DNA of 17,232 nucleotides from Chromatiales bacterium (GCA_026999335.1 JALTPW010000914.1:1-17232); one strand, 5' to 3'; positions 1 to 12,229 are shown, numbered from the stretch's first letter. Notes: generated by a model not told the origin, from the sequence alone. Numbers and translations are program-made.

Positions 1-19
1 GGGTGAGGCCTTGACATGA

Positions 20-118
20 TGTCATTTTCAGTTTCACCCTGCCTCGCCGAACCTGCTGACACTGTTCGTGCTGCCGGTGTTGTACGGGGTGTTTTCGCGG
101 GAGAAGATGGAATGCTGA
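20..118 (+). pseudogene. C-terminal remnant of an RND efflux transporter (CusA/CzcA type)
   Basis: The plus frame ending in TGA at 116-118 reads PNLLTLFVLPVLYGVFSREK from about position 47. This matches the last membrane helix and cytoplasmic tail of heavy-metal RND pumps, whose family signature here is TLxxLxVLPxLYxLF. An in-frame TGA at 17-19, and stops in the other two plus frames within the first 20 bases, mean the helix is not joined to a continuous upstream reading frame. Residues between the stop and PNLL do not look like an RND protein. I read this as a decayed or rearranged gene end rather than the end of a working gene. A sequence error near base 40 would be the alternative. Confidence 0.5.
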
Positions 119-124
119 GGGAAA

Positions 125-200
125 TCATCGCGGGCATGGCCCACTCTACGATGAGATGAGGTCGTTTAACCCTCCCGTAGGAGCGGGCCATGCCCGCGAT
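125..200. repeat. REP doublet (REPIN-like inverted repeat)
   Basis: ATCGCGGGCATGGCCC at 127-142 is perfectly reverse-complementary to GGGCCATGCCCGCGAT at 185-200, and the similarity continues outward with few mismatches. The inner flank of the second arm reads CGTAGGAGC. This is the general form of gammaproteobacterial REP sequences, which carry a conserved GTAGGAGCGGGC head followed by a palindrome. Two REPs in opposite orientation make a REPIN. It sits between the convergent RND remnant and ssb, where it could also act as a two-way transcription block, although no T-run follows either arm. Confidence 0.75.
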
Positions 201-290
201 CAATACCCACGGCGAATTCACGCCAAGGCCTGAAAATCACATTACACCAAGGCCGCACCCGTTATTTACATTTATACTCTCAGGTAACTC

Positions 291-800
291 CTAGAACGGA
301 ATATCGTCGTCGAAGCCACCATCATCGAAACTACCGCTGGCAGGTGCGCCACTATTGGACTGGCCGGAAGGCTGGCTCTGGCTTTGGCTCTGGCCTTGCC
401 CCTGGCTCGGGTTCTGGCCCTGATTCTGCTGCCCCCCGCCAAACTGATTACCACCGCCACCGCCACGAGAGTCCAGCATCTGCATTTCGTTGGCGATGAT
501 CTCGGTGGTATAGCGGTCGTTGCCGCCCTGATCCTGCCACTTGCGGGTCTGCAACCGGCCCTCGATATAGACCTTGGAGCCCTTTTTCAAGTATTCGCCA
601 GCAATCTCCGCCAGACGGCGGAAAAACACCACGCGATGCCATTCGGTGCGCTCCTGCATCTCACCAGTATTTTTGTCCTTCCAGCTATCACTGGTGGCCA
701 CCGTGACATTGGCCACCGCGCCGCCATTGGGCATGTATTTTACATCGGGATCCTGCCCCAGATTACCGATCAGGATAACCTTGTTGATGCCTCGTGCCAT
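291..800 (-). CDS. ssb: Single-stranded DNA-binding protein SSB
   Basis: SSB coats single-stranded DNA during replication, recombination and repair, and recruits partner enzymes through its C-terminal tip. The 169-residue product starts MARGINKVILIGNLGQDPDV and has a complete OB-fold over about residues 1-110. A low-complexity Gly/Gln/Ser linker follows (about 112-155), and the protein ends in the acidic tip DDDIPF that binds Exo I, PriA, RecQ and others. Length and domain order are those of E. coli SSB (178 residues). The ATG at 798-800 is preceded by GGAGAGA, a good ribosome site. The gene lies 39 bases downstream of the yajR-like gene on the same strand and is probably co-transcribed with it. 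The repeat-rich linker codons are ordinary for this family. Confidence 0.97.
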   Translation of the reverse strand: MARGINKVILIGNLGQDPDVKYMPNGGAVANVTVATSDSWKDKNTGEMQERTEWHRVVFFRRLAEIAGEYLKKGSKVYIEGRLQTRKWQDQGGNDRYTTEIIANEMQMLDSRGGGGGNQFGGGQQNQGQNPSQGQGQSQSQSQPSGQSNSGAPASGSFDDGGFDDDIPF

Positions 801-839
801 TGTTCTCTCCTAGCCTGAATTCGTGTTATCAAAGATTTT

Positions 840-2306
840 TCAGCCCGCAGTCGCTGACTTGCTTTCCGTCTTTTCTTCGTCCTCTGCAACGGACTCATCC
901 TTTTCCGCAAAGGCTCGCAGGGCCTCCCGATCCAGTGCACGCAGATCCACCTTCAGATAGGCGACGCCATCTTCGGGAAGCACCACCGCCTCGGCAACAC
1001 CGGTGACCTTGGTGAATTCCCCCACCAGGTGGCGCGCCTGCTCTTCGTCGATCTCGCCCACCCGTACCAGGTGACTGCTGAGGTAGCGCGGACTCTGCAT
1101 GGTGGCGGCGACAAAGAACCACACCACCGCCACGGCAACACAGAAACCGAATACTGCCTCAAAACCACCGATGCTGTACAACCAACCGCCCAGCACACCG
1201 CCAAAAAAGGCACCCATGAACTGTGAGCTGGAATACACGCCCATCGCGGTACCCTTGTTGTTGGGCGACACCATCTTGGCAATCAACGACGGCAGGGTGG
1301 CCTCTAGGGCGTTAAAGGCGGTAAAAAAGATAAACAGGCCAACGATGATGCCATACAGGGAGTCATTGAAGGTCATGAAGATCACTTCGGCCAGCGCCAA
1401 CGCCAAGACACAGGCGGTAAAGATGGGTTTTATACGGCGCTTCTTTTCCGCGATAATCACAAAAGGAATCATCAGCAACATGGAAAACACCATCACTGGC
1501 AAATAAACGTACCAGTGATGGTCGGTATCAAGACCCGCGGCGTCACGCAGTGCCAGCGGCAAAACAACAAAGGTCGCAGTGAGCATCATGTGCAAGGCAA
1601 AGATGCCGAAATCCAGGCGCAACAACTGGGCATCATTGACCACGTCTTTCAGCTGACTGGGCACGGTCTGCGCATCACGATGCAAGCGGCTGTGCACCGG
1701 ATTGGGAACAATAAAATGCAACACGCCCACCGCCACCAGGGCCAGTAGTCCGGTCAGCCAGAAGATGCCATCGACACCGATCCAGTTATTCAGCACCGGC
1801 CCGGCCACCAGTGAAACGGAAAATGCGGCGCCGATACTCATGCCGATAATGGCCATCGCGGTGAGACGGTGTTCCTCTCGGGTGAGGTCGGCGGTAAGCG
1901 CCATCACCGCTGCGGCAATGGCGCCAGCACCCTGCAGGGCACGGCCGAAAATGACGCCGCTCATGCTGTCGGACATCGCCGCCACCACCGAACCGATGGC
2001 AAAGATAATCAGCCCCAGGGTGATGATCGGCTTGCGGCCAAAGCGATCCGAGGCCATACCAAAGGGAATCTGCAGAATCGCCTGGGTGAGGCCGTAGATG
2101 CCGATGGCGATGCCGATCAGTAGCGGGGTATAACCTGTCAAGGTTTCGCCATACAGGGCGAACACCGGCAGGATCATGAATAGCCCCATCATACGCAGGG
2201 CATAGATGCTTGCCAGGGAAAACACCGCGCGCCGCTCGGTCGGCAGCATTCCCTCGTTCCCGCCATTATTCTTGGTGACGCTCTCGGTGCTGGATCGATT
2301 ACTCAC
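840..2306 (-). CDS. yajR: MFS transporter of the YajR type with C-terminal YAM domain
   Basis: This is a predicted proton-driven inner-membrane exporter of unknown substrate, 488 residues long. It carries the MFS motif A as GMASDRFGRKP (residues 83-93) after the second helix, and ALRMMGLFMILPVFALYG in helix 1, which closely resembles E. coli YajR. Twelve hydrophobic segments can be traced. After the last helix (about residue 400) a soluble tail containing VTGVAEAVVLPEDGVAYLKV matches the ferredoxin-like YAM domain of YajR. An acidic/lysine-rich end (about 465-488) is extra. The start used is GTG at 2304-2306, with TAAGG just upstream. ATG at codon 20, just before LPTERRAV, is a possible alternative because E. 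coli YajR begins near there. The order yajR-like/ssb divergent from uvrA recurs in gammaproteobacteria. Confidence 0.9.
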   Translation of the reverse strand: MSNRSSTESVTKNNGGNEGMLPTERRAVFSLASIYALRMMGLFMILPVFALYGETLTGYTPLLIGIAIGIYGLTQAILQIPFGMASDRFGRKPIITLGLIIFAIGSVVAAMSDSMSGVIFGRALQGAGAIAAAVMALTADLTREEHRLTAMAIIGMSIGAAFSVSLVAGPVLNNWIGVDGIFWLTGLLALVAVGVLHFIVPNPVHSRLHRDAQTVPSQLKDVVNDAQLLRLDFGIFALHMMLTATFVVLPLALRDAAGLDTDHHWYVYLPVMVFSMLLMIPFVIIAEKKRRIKPIFTACVLALALAEVIFMTFNDSLYGIIVGLFIFFTAFNALEATLPSLIAKMVSPNNKGTAMGVYSSSQFMGAFFGGVLGGWLYSIGGFEAVFGFCVAVAVVWFFVAATMQSPRYLSSHLVRVGEIDEEQARHLVGEFTKVTGVAEAVVLPEDGVAYLKVDLRALDREALRAFAEKDESVAEDEEKTESKSATAG

Positions 2307-2363
2307 TCTTAACCTTATATTCGCTGGATATTTTATTATTGCCTGGCATCAAACAGGACGGAA

Positions 2364-2393
2364 TTAAACCTGAATCCGTAGGTTCAGGTTAAA
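2364..2393. repeat. 30-bp palindrome, copy 1 (TTAA-CCTGAA...TTCAGG-TTAA)
   Basis: The arms AACCTGAA (2367-2374) and TTCAGGTT (2383-2390) are perfect inverted repeats around an 8-base centre, flanked by TTAA on the left and TAAA on the right. A second copy with 24 of 30 identical positions lies at 7676-7705. Several of the differences are paired across the symmetry axis. No T-run follows on the strand where it would be needed, so it is not an ordinary intrinsic terminator. It lies between divergent yajR and uvrA. It could be an operator or a dispersed palindromic repeat. Confidence 0.6.
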
Positions 2394-2481
2394 AAAACAA
2401 CACGCCGCTTTGATTCAACAGGGTAGAACCGCGTATATTAGCAGGTTCGCCATGACACAGAAAATTACTCTGTTACTGCGG

Positions 2482-2650
2482 CCAACGATAGTAAAGTGGG
2501 GTTCAGCGAGTCGTTGAACCACCAGGCGCAAGGTGCGCTGTCTAGCCATAGCGCGCCTATGATAAGCCAGCGCAACGCCGCGAATGACGGCCCGGCGGCT
2601 CGTCTGCAAGGAGGCTCCAGGCGTTCCGAGCCTCACTTTACTGTCGGTGG
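2482..2650. mobile_element. Putative MITE-like element with imperfect terminal inverted repeats, upstream of uvrA
   Basis: AGTAAAGTGGGG at 2490-2501 pairs with CCTCACTTTACT at 2631-2642 (11 of 12). The similarity extends outward through CCAACGAT / GTCGGTGG to 23-base ends with four mismatches. Inside are nested stems: GGTTCA/TGAACC (2500-2505 with 2515-2520), TGCGCTG/CAGCGCA (2534-2540 with 2568-2574) enclosing ATAG/CTAT (2548-2551 with 2557-2560), and GGCTCG/CGAGCC (2597-2602 with 2627-2632). No gene can be read in it. Size, terminal repeats and strong folding fit a non-autonomous element. A structured untranslated leader of uvrA is the alternative. No target-site duplication was obvious. 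Confidence 0.45.
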
Positions 2651-2682
2651 TCTTGGTTATTACCCGGTACCGACTTACCTCT

Positions 2683-5529
<2,847 letters not shown>

Positions 5530-5663
5530 TGTCGATAAAATAGGACATATTCCCGGGTTTTACGCATTGTCTCCATCCCCTTCAACCCTTATCCTTGCCG
5601 CTGAATTCGGGAAAGGCATTTATTGCGCGCCACTGCCCCGAACATCCTCAAAGGACGTAGTAG

Positions 5664-7088
5664 ATGACAAAAGTCGTACACAGCACAGCAGATACCCCGC
5701 AAGTTCCCCAGGTCGTACTCACCGAACCCTGGCACGAAGAAGACAGCATCAGCCTGATCGACCTGTGGATGGTGTTGTCGCGGCGGCGTGGGATCATTTT
5801 CGCCGTCCTCGGCCTGGCCCTGCTGACTGGCCTGCTGGCAGCCTTGCTGATGCCCAAAAAATACACCTACACCACGGCCATCGAGATCGGCAGCAAGCCC
5901 TCGACCAACGCCGATAGCCTGCCTATCGAGCCCCCGGAGACGGTACTGGCCAAGATCAGGGAAAGCTACATCCCCCAGGCTCTGCACGACTTCTCACAGG
6001 CCCAGGGAACGGAGAAGGGTTACAAGGTCGAGGGCCGTATCCCTAAAGGCAGCGAACTGATCGTCCTCGAAGCTAAGGCACCGGAAGAGGATGGCCCCGC
6101 CTACCTCACCATCATGCAGACGGTCATCGACAAGGTGGAGGGCGACCACCGCCGTGTGTCGGCTGTGATCCGCGGCAACATGAAGACCCAACTGGCCCAG
6201 GCCCATCTCACCCTTTCGGCCCTCACCGACCCCAGTACCCTGGAAGTCAAAAAACGCGCCTTGGAGAGCAAACTGCTCAAGGCCCGCATGGAACTAGAGC
6301 GGCTGAAAAACCCCCTGACCCTGGCCCTGCCAAAGAAGGATCTGGAAACCCGCAAGGCCAAGGTCAAAAAAACCCTTGCCGGCTTGCGCGATCAGGAAGA
6401 GTTACTCAAGGCCCGCTACCAACGCCTGGACGAAGTCGATAAACTGCTGAAACAGCAGGTCAAAGACCTGCGCACACAGATCAATGATGCCCGTAGCCGG
6501 CGCACCGAGGCCATTGCCAACCTCAACTCCGAGGCATCGGCCATGACCATGCTGATGATCGATAATGAACTACAGCAGAACCGCAACCGACTCGCCACCA
6601 TGGAAGAACGATTGCTCATCACGCAGCAAGATGCTCGCGAGCAACTGGAAAATCAGATAGCCGCCAACCAGCGTGAGTACACCATCCAGGATCAGGCCAT
6701 CGGCAAGGTCGGCCAGGAGCTGGACAAGCTGGTTCGCGATAACCAGCGCTCACAGAAGCATCAGGCCCCGCAGATCGGTGAGCTGGAAGAACAACTGCGT
6801 AAGCTGCTCGCCGACCATCACCGCAAGGTCGCCCGCCAGGAGCAGACCATCCAACAGCTGGAGACCCGGCTCGCCAACCTGCAGACCACGCGCGCCCTGT
6901 CCCCACCCCTGCAGTCGCTGGAGCCAACCGGCCCCGGCAAGAAAATCATTCTGATCCTCAGTCTGTTCCTCGGCCTGTTCCTCGGCATCATTGCCGCTTT
7001 TTTTGTCGAATTCCTTGCCAAGGTGCGCCAGCAGGGTAACGACGAACTCGGCCCGCAAGATATAACCCCTATCAAATCAAACCGCTGA
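5664..7088 (+). CDS. Wzz-like polysaccharide co-polymerase (chain-length determinant family)
   Basis: The 474-residue inner-membrane protein has the polysaccharide co-polymerase layout: a short cytoplasmic N-terminus with SLIDLWMVLSRRR, a first membrane helix at about residues 43-63, a long periplasmic region, and a second helix at about 426-447 preceded by the proline motif EPTGPGKK. In the family these proteins set the chain length of O-antigen or exported polysaccharide. The periplasmic part from about 175 to 415 is rich in Glu, Lys, Gln and Leu heptads and must be mostly coiled coil. It is longer than in typical O-antigen Wzz proteins (about 325-350 residues). There is no tyrosine-kinase domain. 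No glycosyltransferase, Wzx or Wzy gene is nearby, so it is an orphan here. AAGGACG precedes the ATG. An intrinsic terminator follows at once, indicating a single-gene unit. Confidence 0.8.
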   Translation: MTKVVHSTADTPQVPQVVLTEPWHEEDSISLIDLWMVLSRRRGIIFAVLGLALLTGLLAALLMPKKYTYTTAIEIGSKPSTNADSLPIEPPETVLAKIRESYIPQALHDFSQAQGTEKGYKVEGRIPKGSELIVLEAKAPEEDGPAYLTIMQTVIDKVEGDHRRVSAVIRGNMKTQLAQAHLTLSALTDPSTLEVKKRALESKLLKARMELERLKNPLTLALPKKDLETRKAKVKKTLAGLRDQEELLKARYQRLDEVDKLLKQQVKDLRTQINDARSRRTEAIANLNSEASAMTMLMIDNELQQNRNRLATMEERLLITQQDAREQLENQIAANQREYTIQDQAIGKVGQELDKLVRDNQRSQKHQAPQIGELEEQLRKLLADHHRKVARQEQTIQQLETRLANLQTTRALSPPLQSLEPTGPGKKIILILSLFLGLFLGIIAAFFVEFLAKVRQQGNDELGPQDITPIKSNR

Positions 7089-7092
7089 AAAC

Positions 7093-7118
7093 CGACCAGC
7101 GTGAGTGGTCGATTTTTT
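7093..7118 (+). terminator. Intrinsic terminator after the Wzz-like gene
   Basis: CGACCA at 7093-7098 pairs with TGGTCG at 7106-7111 around a 7-base loop and is followed by ATTTTTT. It begins four bases after the stop codon at 7086-7088. Confidence 0.85.
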
Positions 7119-7285
7119 GACACCCTCATGAAAAATCAGGAAAATAACACCCTGTCCGGGGTCAGTTGGGTATCCGACGGCATCCCGGCCATTTTCCTGG
7201 AGTTTTTCGCAGGGGCGAATCACTCCACCCGTGGAAAAGGGCACCTCCCGTGCCCTAAAGCAATACCGACAAGGTGGAGGGAGTC

Positions 7286-7645
7286 ATGAACGAGCAGTTT
7301 TACAGCACAGGCAGCCTGGATTTCGATTTCTGGAAGCAGTTGGCCAAAGATGACCCGGCGGCCTTCGAGGCCCTGCGCCAGGAAAAGGTCGAACAGTTGA
7401 TCGCACAGGCGCCAAAAACACAGCGCCGCCGCTTGCAGGGTCTGCAATGGCAGATCGACCAGACCCGAAAGCTGGCAGCCGGCCCCATGGCCTCCTGTCT
7501 TGCCATCTCCAACATGATGTGGGATTCACTCCACCAGCTCAGTTTGCGCCAGCATGAATTGTTGTCGGCCACCCCGGACAAACTCCGGCGCCCGCAGAAC
7601 ACGGCAGCAGCCACCGTACTGGCTTTTCCCGTCCAGCTGCCATAA
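7286..7645 (+). CDS. DUF3135 family protein
   Basis: This is a 119-residue soluble protein of unknown function. The sequence FDFWKQLAKDDPAAFEALRQ followed by an LQGLQWQIDQ helix and a MMWDSLHQL segment matches the DUF3135 pattern found in gammaproteobacteria. The charged helical N-terminal half resembles a regulatory or adaptor domain, but no catalytic residues are evident. ATG at 7286 is chosen over an in-frame GTG at 7274 because GGAGGGA lies five to ten bases before it. The 5' region carries a small GGGCAC/GTGCCC hairpin at 7239-7255. The gene is monocistronic in appearance: the previous gene ends in a terminator and a repeat-filled gap follows. Confidence 0.75.
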   Translation: MNEQFYSTGSLDFDFWKQLAKDDPAAFEALRQEKVEQLIAQAPKTQRRRLQGLQWQIDQTRKLAAGPMASCLAISNMMWDSLHQLSLRQHELLSATPDKLRRPQNTAAATVLAFPVQLP

Positions 7646-7675
7646 ACCGCCAGCGTCAACCCAACGGGGACTGAT

Positions 7676-7705
7676 TTAACCCTGAAGCCATGGCTTCAGG
7701 GTAAA
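7676..7705. repeat. 30-bp palindrome, copy 2
   Basis: This perfect palindromic core of 24 bases (ACCCTGAAGCCA and its complement) is centred on CCATGG and flanked by TTA and AAA. It is related to the element at 2364-2393 at 24 of 30 positions. The A-T pair at positions 5/26 of copy 1 is a C-G pair here, and T.G at 12/19 becomes G-C, so pairing is preserved. It starts 30 bases after the DUF3135 stop codon. Confidence 0.65.
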
Positions 7706-7720
7706 CGGACTTTGCATACC

Positions 7721-7742
7721 GTCATTCCCGCGCAGGCGGGAA
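7721..7742. repeat. dRS3-like short inverted repeat (ATTCCC...GGGAA)
   Basis: GTCATTCCCGCGCAGGCGGG is followed by AA. The sequence CATACCGTCATTCCCG just before and within it is repeated at 11393-11408. ATTCCC-N8-GGGAAT is the pattern of dispersed dRS3-type repeats known from Neisseria and seen widely in proteobacteria. Confidence 0.55.
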
Positions 7743-7896
7743 ACCAAACTATGCGGTATTTTCGGCGCATGCCCGCCTTTTCACCGCCCGGCGGGGCAAA
7801 CTTCAGACACAAAAAACTCAAAAAACTGCGGACAGTCGGTCTCGTTGGGGTTCGCAAGCTCACCAGCAACCCAGTGCTGTCCCGCTAACCACACAT

Positions 7897-7970
7897 CGTC
7901 ATTCCAGGCTTGACCCGGCATCCAGGAAGTTATTGAACCCACTAGATTCCGGGTCAAGTCCGGAATGACG
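7897..7970. repeat. 74-base hairpin repeat (CGTCATTCC...GGAATGACG)
   Basis: The left arm (7897-7925, beginning CGTCATTCCAGGCTTGACCC) and right arm (7942-7970) are inverted copies with about four mismatches in 29 positions, around a 16-base loop. This is a common dispersed proteobacterial repeat. It shares the GTCATTCC edge with the elements at 7721 and 11397. Confidence 0.7.
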
Positions 7971-8196
7971 TAGAGAGGCTGTCCAAATTCATGTCTCAAA
8001 TACCCTCAAATCAGGCTGCTTTCCCCGCAAACCGGGCATTTGAAATACGGCAATAGTCCGTTAACGGGACAGCAGTGCCAGCAACCTACAAAACCGTCAT
8101 AATTTTGTTAACTTAATATGGCATTGTCGCCGTATCCTTTGCTGGCCACCCGGTTGAACAACCGCCCCGTTTTATCGCTGCCGAACGGCGCCGGCA

Positions 8197-10797
<2,601 letters not shown>

Positions 10798-10846
10798 GTC
10801 GCATCAACCCCTGTAAAAGTATGAAATCGATTCACTGTTGAGAGAT

Positions 10847-10875
10847 AGATGGGGATGGGCGGGGGACGATTCAAC
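10847..10875 (-). promoter_or_regulatory. Sigma-32 (RpoH) heat-shock promoter of clpB
   Basis: Read on the minus strand: GTTGAAT (10869-10875), 14 bases, then CCCCATCT (10847-10854). The consensus is CTTGAAA, 11-16 bases, CCCCATnT. Its position 50-78 bases before the clpB ATG suits this role and agrees with the known RpoH control of clpB. Confidence 0.75.
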
Positions 10876-10956
10876 CTAGTACTCTATCAGGGTGACAACG
10901 CCGTGTTCAGCGCCACAGGATTTCCTGGCGAAGCAGCGGGAGGGCCTGAGAAAAGA

Positions 10957-10987
10957 TAGAAAAAGACGGGCAGTCGATGCAACTGCC
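10957..10987 (-). terminator. Intrinsic terminator of the DRR-motif protein gene
   Basis: On the minus strand GGCAGT and ACTGCC (10982-10987 and 10969-10974) pair around a 7-base loop and are followed by CGTCTTTTTC and further T-rich sequence. It separates the small upstream gene from the clpB promoter. Confidence 0.75.
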
Positions 10988-11014
10988 GCAGGTGATCCGG
11001 GGATTTGAAACGGC

Positions 11015-11236
11015 TCAGAAATCGCGATTTTTCCACAGGCCCTGAGGGCGGCGGCGATCCTGTCCAGAGCGCCGATCCGTCTTCTCTTCGAAACGCACCA
11101 TCTCGCGACGATCCACCTTTTGCCGCCGCTGTTGTTGACGCCGCTCAGGGCCATTATAAGCTGGCGTTTCCTGTTGTTCTTCAGTCTTTGCAGACTGATC
11201 CTTATCGTCGTCTTCCGGTACAAGTTCCAATGCCAT
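11015..11236 (-). CDS. Small arginine-rich protein with repeated DRR/ERR motifs
   Basis: This 73-residue cytoplasmic protein has an acidic first third (LELVPEDDDKDQ) and a basic remainder with repeated motifs: GPERR, QQQRR, KVDRRE, KTDRRSGQDRRR. A WKNRDF end follows. Related small proteins with ERR...DRR...RFE...DRR spacing occur beside housekeeping genes in gammaproteobacteria, but I know no assigned function. The charge pattern suggests nucleic-acid or polyanion binding, which is inference. ATG at 11234-11236 is chosen because GGAG lies seven bases before it; an in-frame GTG two codons earlier overlaps that site. A sigma-70-like promoter lies upstream and an intrinsic terminator downstream, so it is a single-gene unit. 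Confidence 0.75.
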   Translation of the reverse strand: MALELVPEDDDKDQSAKTEEQQETPAYNGPERRQQQRRQKVDRREMVRFEEKTDRRSGQDRRRPQGLWKNRDF

Positions 11237-11279
11237 AACCACTCCGTGACTGCTGCCGGTAAAAAAGGAATTTGCTCAG

Positions 11280-11308
11280 ATATTAGCCAGACCGGGAACA
11301 TCCTGCAA
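11280..11308 (-). promoter_or_regulatory. Possible sigma-70 promoter of the DRR-motif gene
   Basis: On the minus strand TTGCAG (11303-11308), a 17-base spacer and TAATAT (11280-11285) lie about 45-70 bases before the ATG. The match to consensus is partial, three and four of six positions. Confidence 0.35.
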
Positions 11309-11396
11309 GACGGCACAAAGATTCGCCTTTTTAATTCAATCGATTACAGATGCTGAACCGAATGCGGCTGACTGAAGCTTGAGAGGATTAACATAC

Positions 11397-11456
11397 CGTC
11401 ATTCCCGTGCAGACGGGAATCCAGCATATACAGTGCTTCAAGCCCCCGGAATGACC
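11397..11456. repeat. GTCATTCC-edged inverted repeat
   Basis: CGTCATTCCCGTGCAGACGG at 11397-11416 contains the dRS3-like ATTCCC/GGGAAT pair. An outer GTCATTCCGG counterpart, read as CCGGAATGAC, lies at 11446-11456. The preceding CATACC and the first 20 bases match the repeat at 7715-7741. It fills the gap between the PlsC-like gene and the DRR-motif gene. Confidence 0.55.
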
Positions 11457-11462
11457 GGATTT

Positions 11463-12176
11463 TCAACGTGAGTCAGTGCCATTAGCCGTTTCCCCCTGCA
11501 AAATCCGCGTCAGCTGCAGCAGGCAATCCTGCTCGGAGAGCAATGGGCAATCCAGCGGCGGAAAAACCCGAATCCACGCCCGGCTGCGCAGCAGCACCGC
11601 CAGCAGGGTATGTCCCTCACCACGTACCCCTTCCACGCGCAGGGGTAGAATCGGACACCCGGCCCGCTGCGCCAGGCGCACGGCGCCACCCTTGATCCTA
11701 CGTGGCAGATCGGTATCGAGATGGATTTTACCGTGGGGGAAAACCGCAATCACCTCACCATCACCCAATACACGCAGGGCCTCGCGCAGGGCGCGTTCGG
11801 GGCGGCCCGAACGATCCACGGGAATACAGCCGGCAAGGTGAAAAAGCCAGGTCAGGCCGAAACGCTCATATTCCTCGCGGGCAATGAGGAAGCGCAAAGG
11901 ACGTGGGCTGGCGGCGATCAGCAGCAGGGGATCCAGTCCGGAAACGTGATTACTGGCTACTACCACGGGGCCTGCGGCAGGCAACGGCAGCAGATCCGGC
12001 GGCAAGCGATGGAAGTGGCGGCAGAACAGCACCGTCATGCCGACCAAGCGATTGTGCCAGGAACCGCCCCAGTCCGCCGGGCTGGCCGCCTCGCAGCGGC
12101 GTAAAAAGCGCAGTAGAAACCAGCCCAAACCAAGAAAAAAAGTGCCCGCAGCAAGAACCCATCCGTCGATCTGCAT
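11463..12176 (-). CDS. PlsC-like 1-acyl-glycerol-3-phosphate acyltransferase family protein
   Basis: The 237-residue protein has an N-terminal membrane helix (about residues 5-24) and the acyltransferase blocks of the PlsC/LPLAT family. Block I NHVSGLDP is at 76-83, with His77 and Asp82 as the HX4D pair. Block II is GCIPVDRSGR at 116-125 and block IV CPILPL at 174-179. In the family these enzymes transfer an acyl chain from acyl-ACP or acyl-CoA to a lysophospholipid or similar acceptor at the inner membrane. Block III, usually FPEGTR, is FPHGK here, so the substrate-binding glutamate is replaced by histidine. This may mean a different acceptor. It lies 53 bases after the ankyrin gene on the same strand and may be co-transcribed. 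ATG at 12174-12176 has no strong ribosome site. Confidence 0.82.
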   Translation of the reverse strand: MQIDGWVLAAGTFFLGLGWFLLRFLRRCEAASPADWGGSWHNRLVGMTVLFCRHFHRLPPDLLPLPAAGPVVVASNHVSGLDPLLLIAASPRPLRFLIAREEYERFGLTWLFHLAGCIPVDRSGRPERALREALRVLGDGEVIAVFPHGKIHLDTDLPRRIKGGAVRLAQRAGCPILPLRVEGVRGEGHTLLAVLLRSRAWIRVFPPLDCPLLSEQDCLLQLTRILQGETANGTDSR

Positions 12177-12229
12177 TTGTCTGTAACGTCAGCCTGTAAG
12201 TTCGAAAGAGCTGGCAGTGTAAAGCCAAA

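Larger units (their letters stand above)
2307..2682. other. Divergent yajR / uvrA intergenic region
   Basis: These 376 bases separate the divergent yajR and uvrA starts. They hold the 30-bp palindrome (2364-2393) and the MITE-like element (2482-2650). I found no LexA box of the CTGT-N8-ACAG form and no convincing sigma-70 promoter on either strand. The small palindrome ACAG-N9-CTGT at 2457-2473 is the only other symmetry I noticed. A reading frame in phase with uvrA runs through the right part of the element from 2584, but it encodes no conserved UvrA sequence and is best treated as untranslated. Confidence 0.6.
7646..8196. other. Repeat-filled intergenic region between DUF3135 gene and clpB
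   Basis: These 551 bases lie between convergent genes and hold no gene I can support. They contain the second 30-bp palindrome (7676-7705), a short GTCATTCCCG repeat (7721-7742), an inverted CCCGCC/GGCGGG pair around 7770-7796 and a 74-base hairpin repeat (7897-7970). A 72-codon minus-strand frame over the repeats is a by-product of the repeat sequence. A small CGGTT/AACCG hairpin at 8151-8164 lies just past the clpB stop, without a T-run. From about 7986 to 8150 I see nothing else. Confidence 0.7.

Noticed and set aside
2342..2357. CTG...CAG palindrome as an SOS box for uvrA
   Set aside because: The spacing is CTG-N8-CAG, two bases shorter than the CTG-N10-CAG of gammaproteobacterial LexA sites.
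2364..2393. 30-bp palindrome as an intrinsic terminator
   Set aside because: It sits between divergent starts, and the A-run on the plus strand is on the wrong side for termination.
2584..2682. N-terminal extension of UvrA by 33 residues
   Set aside because: The residues are not conserved, they derive from the inverted-repeat element, and EFIRIQGARTHNLK at 2683 matches the family start.
7781..7999. 72-codon minus-strand frame with VIPDLTRNL-like peptide
   Set aside because: It is a translation of the GTCATTCC hairpin repeat; such peptides appear wherever this repeat occurs and there is no ribosome site.
10876..11316. 146-codon minus frame overlapping the DRR-motif gene
   Set aside because: It spans the terminator and promoter of the smaller gene in another frame; the 73-codon gene has a ribosome site and patterned motifs.
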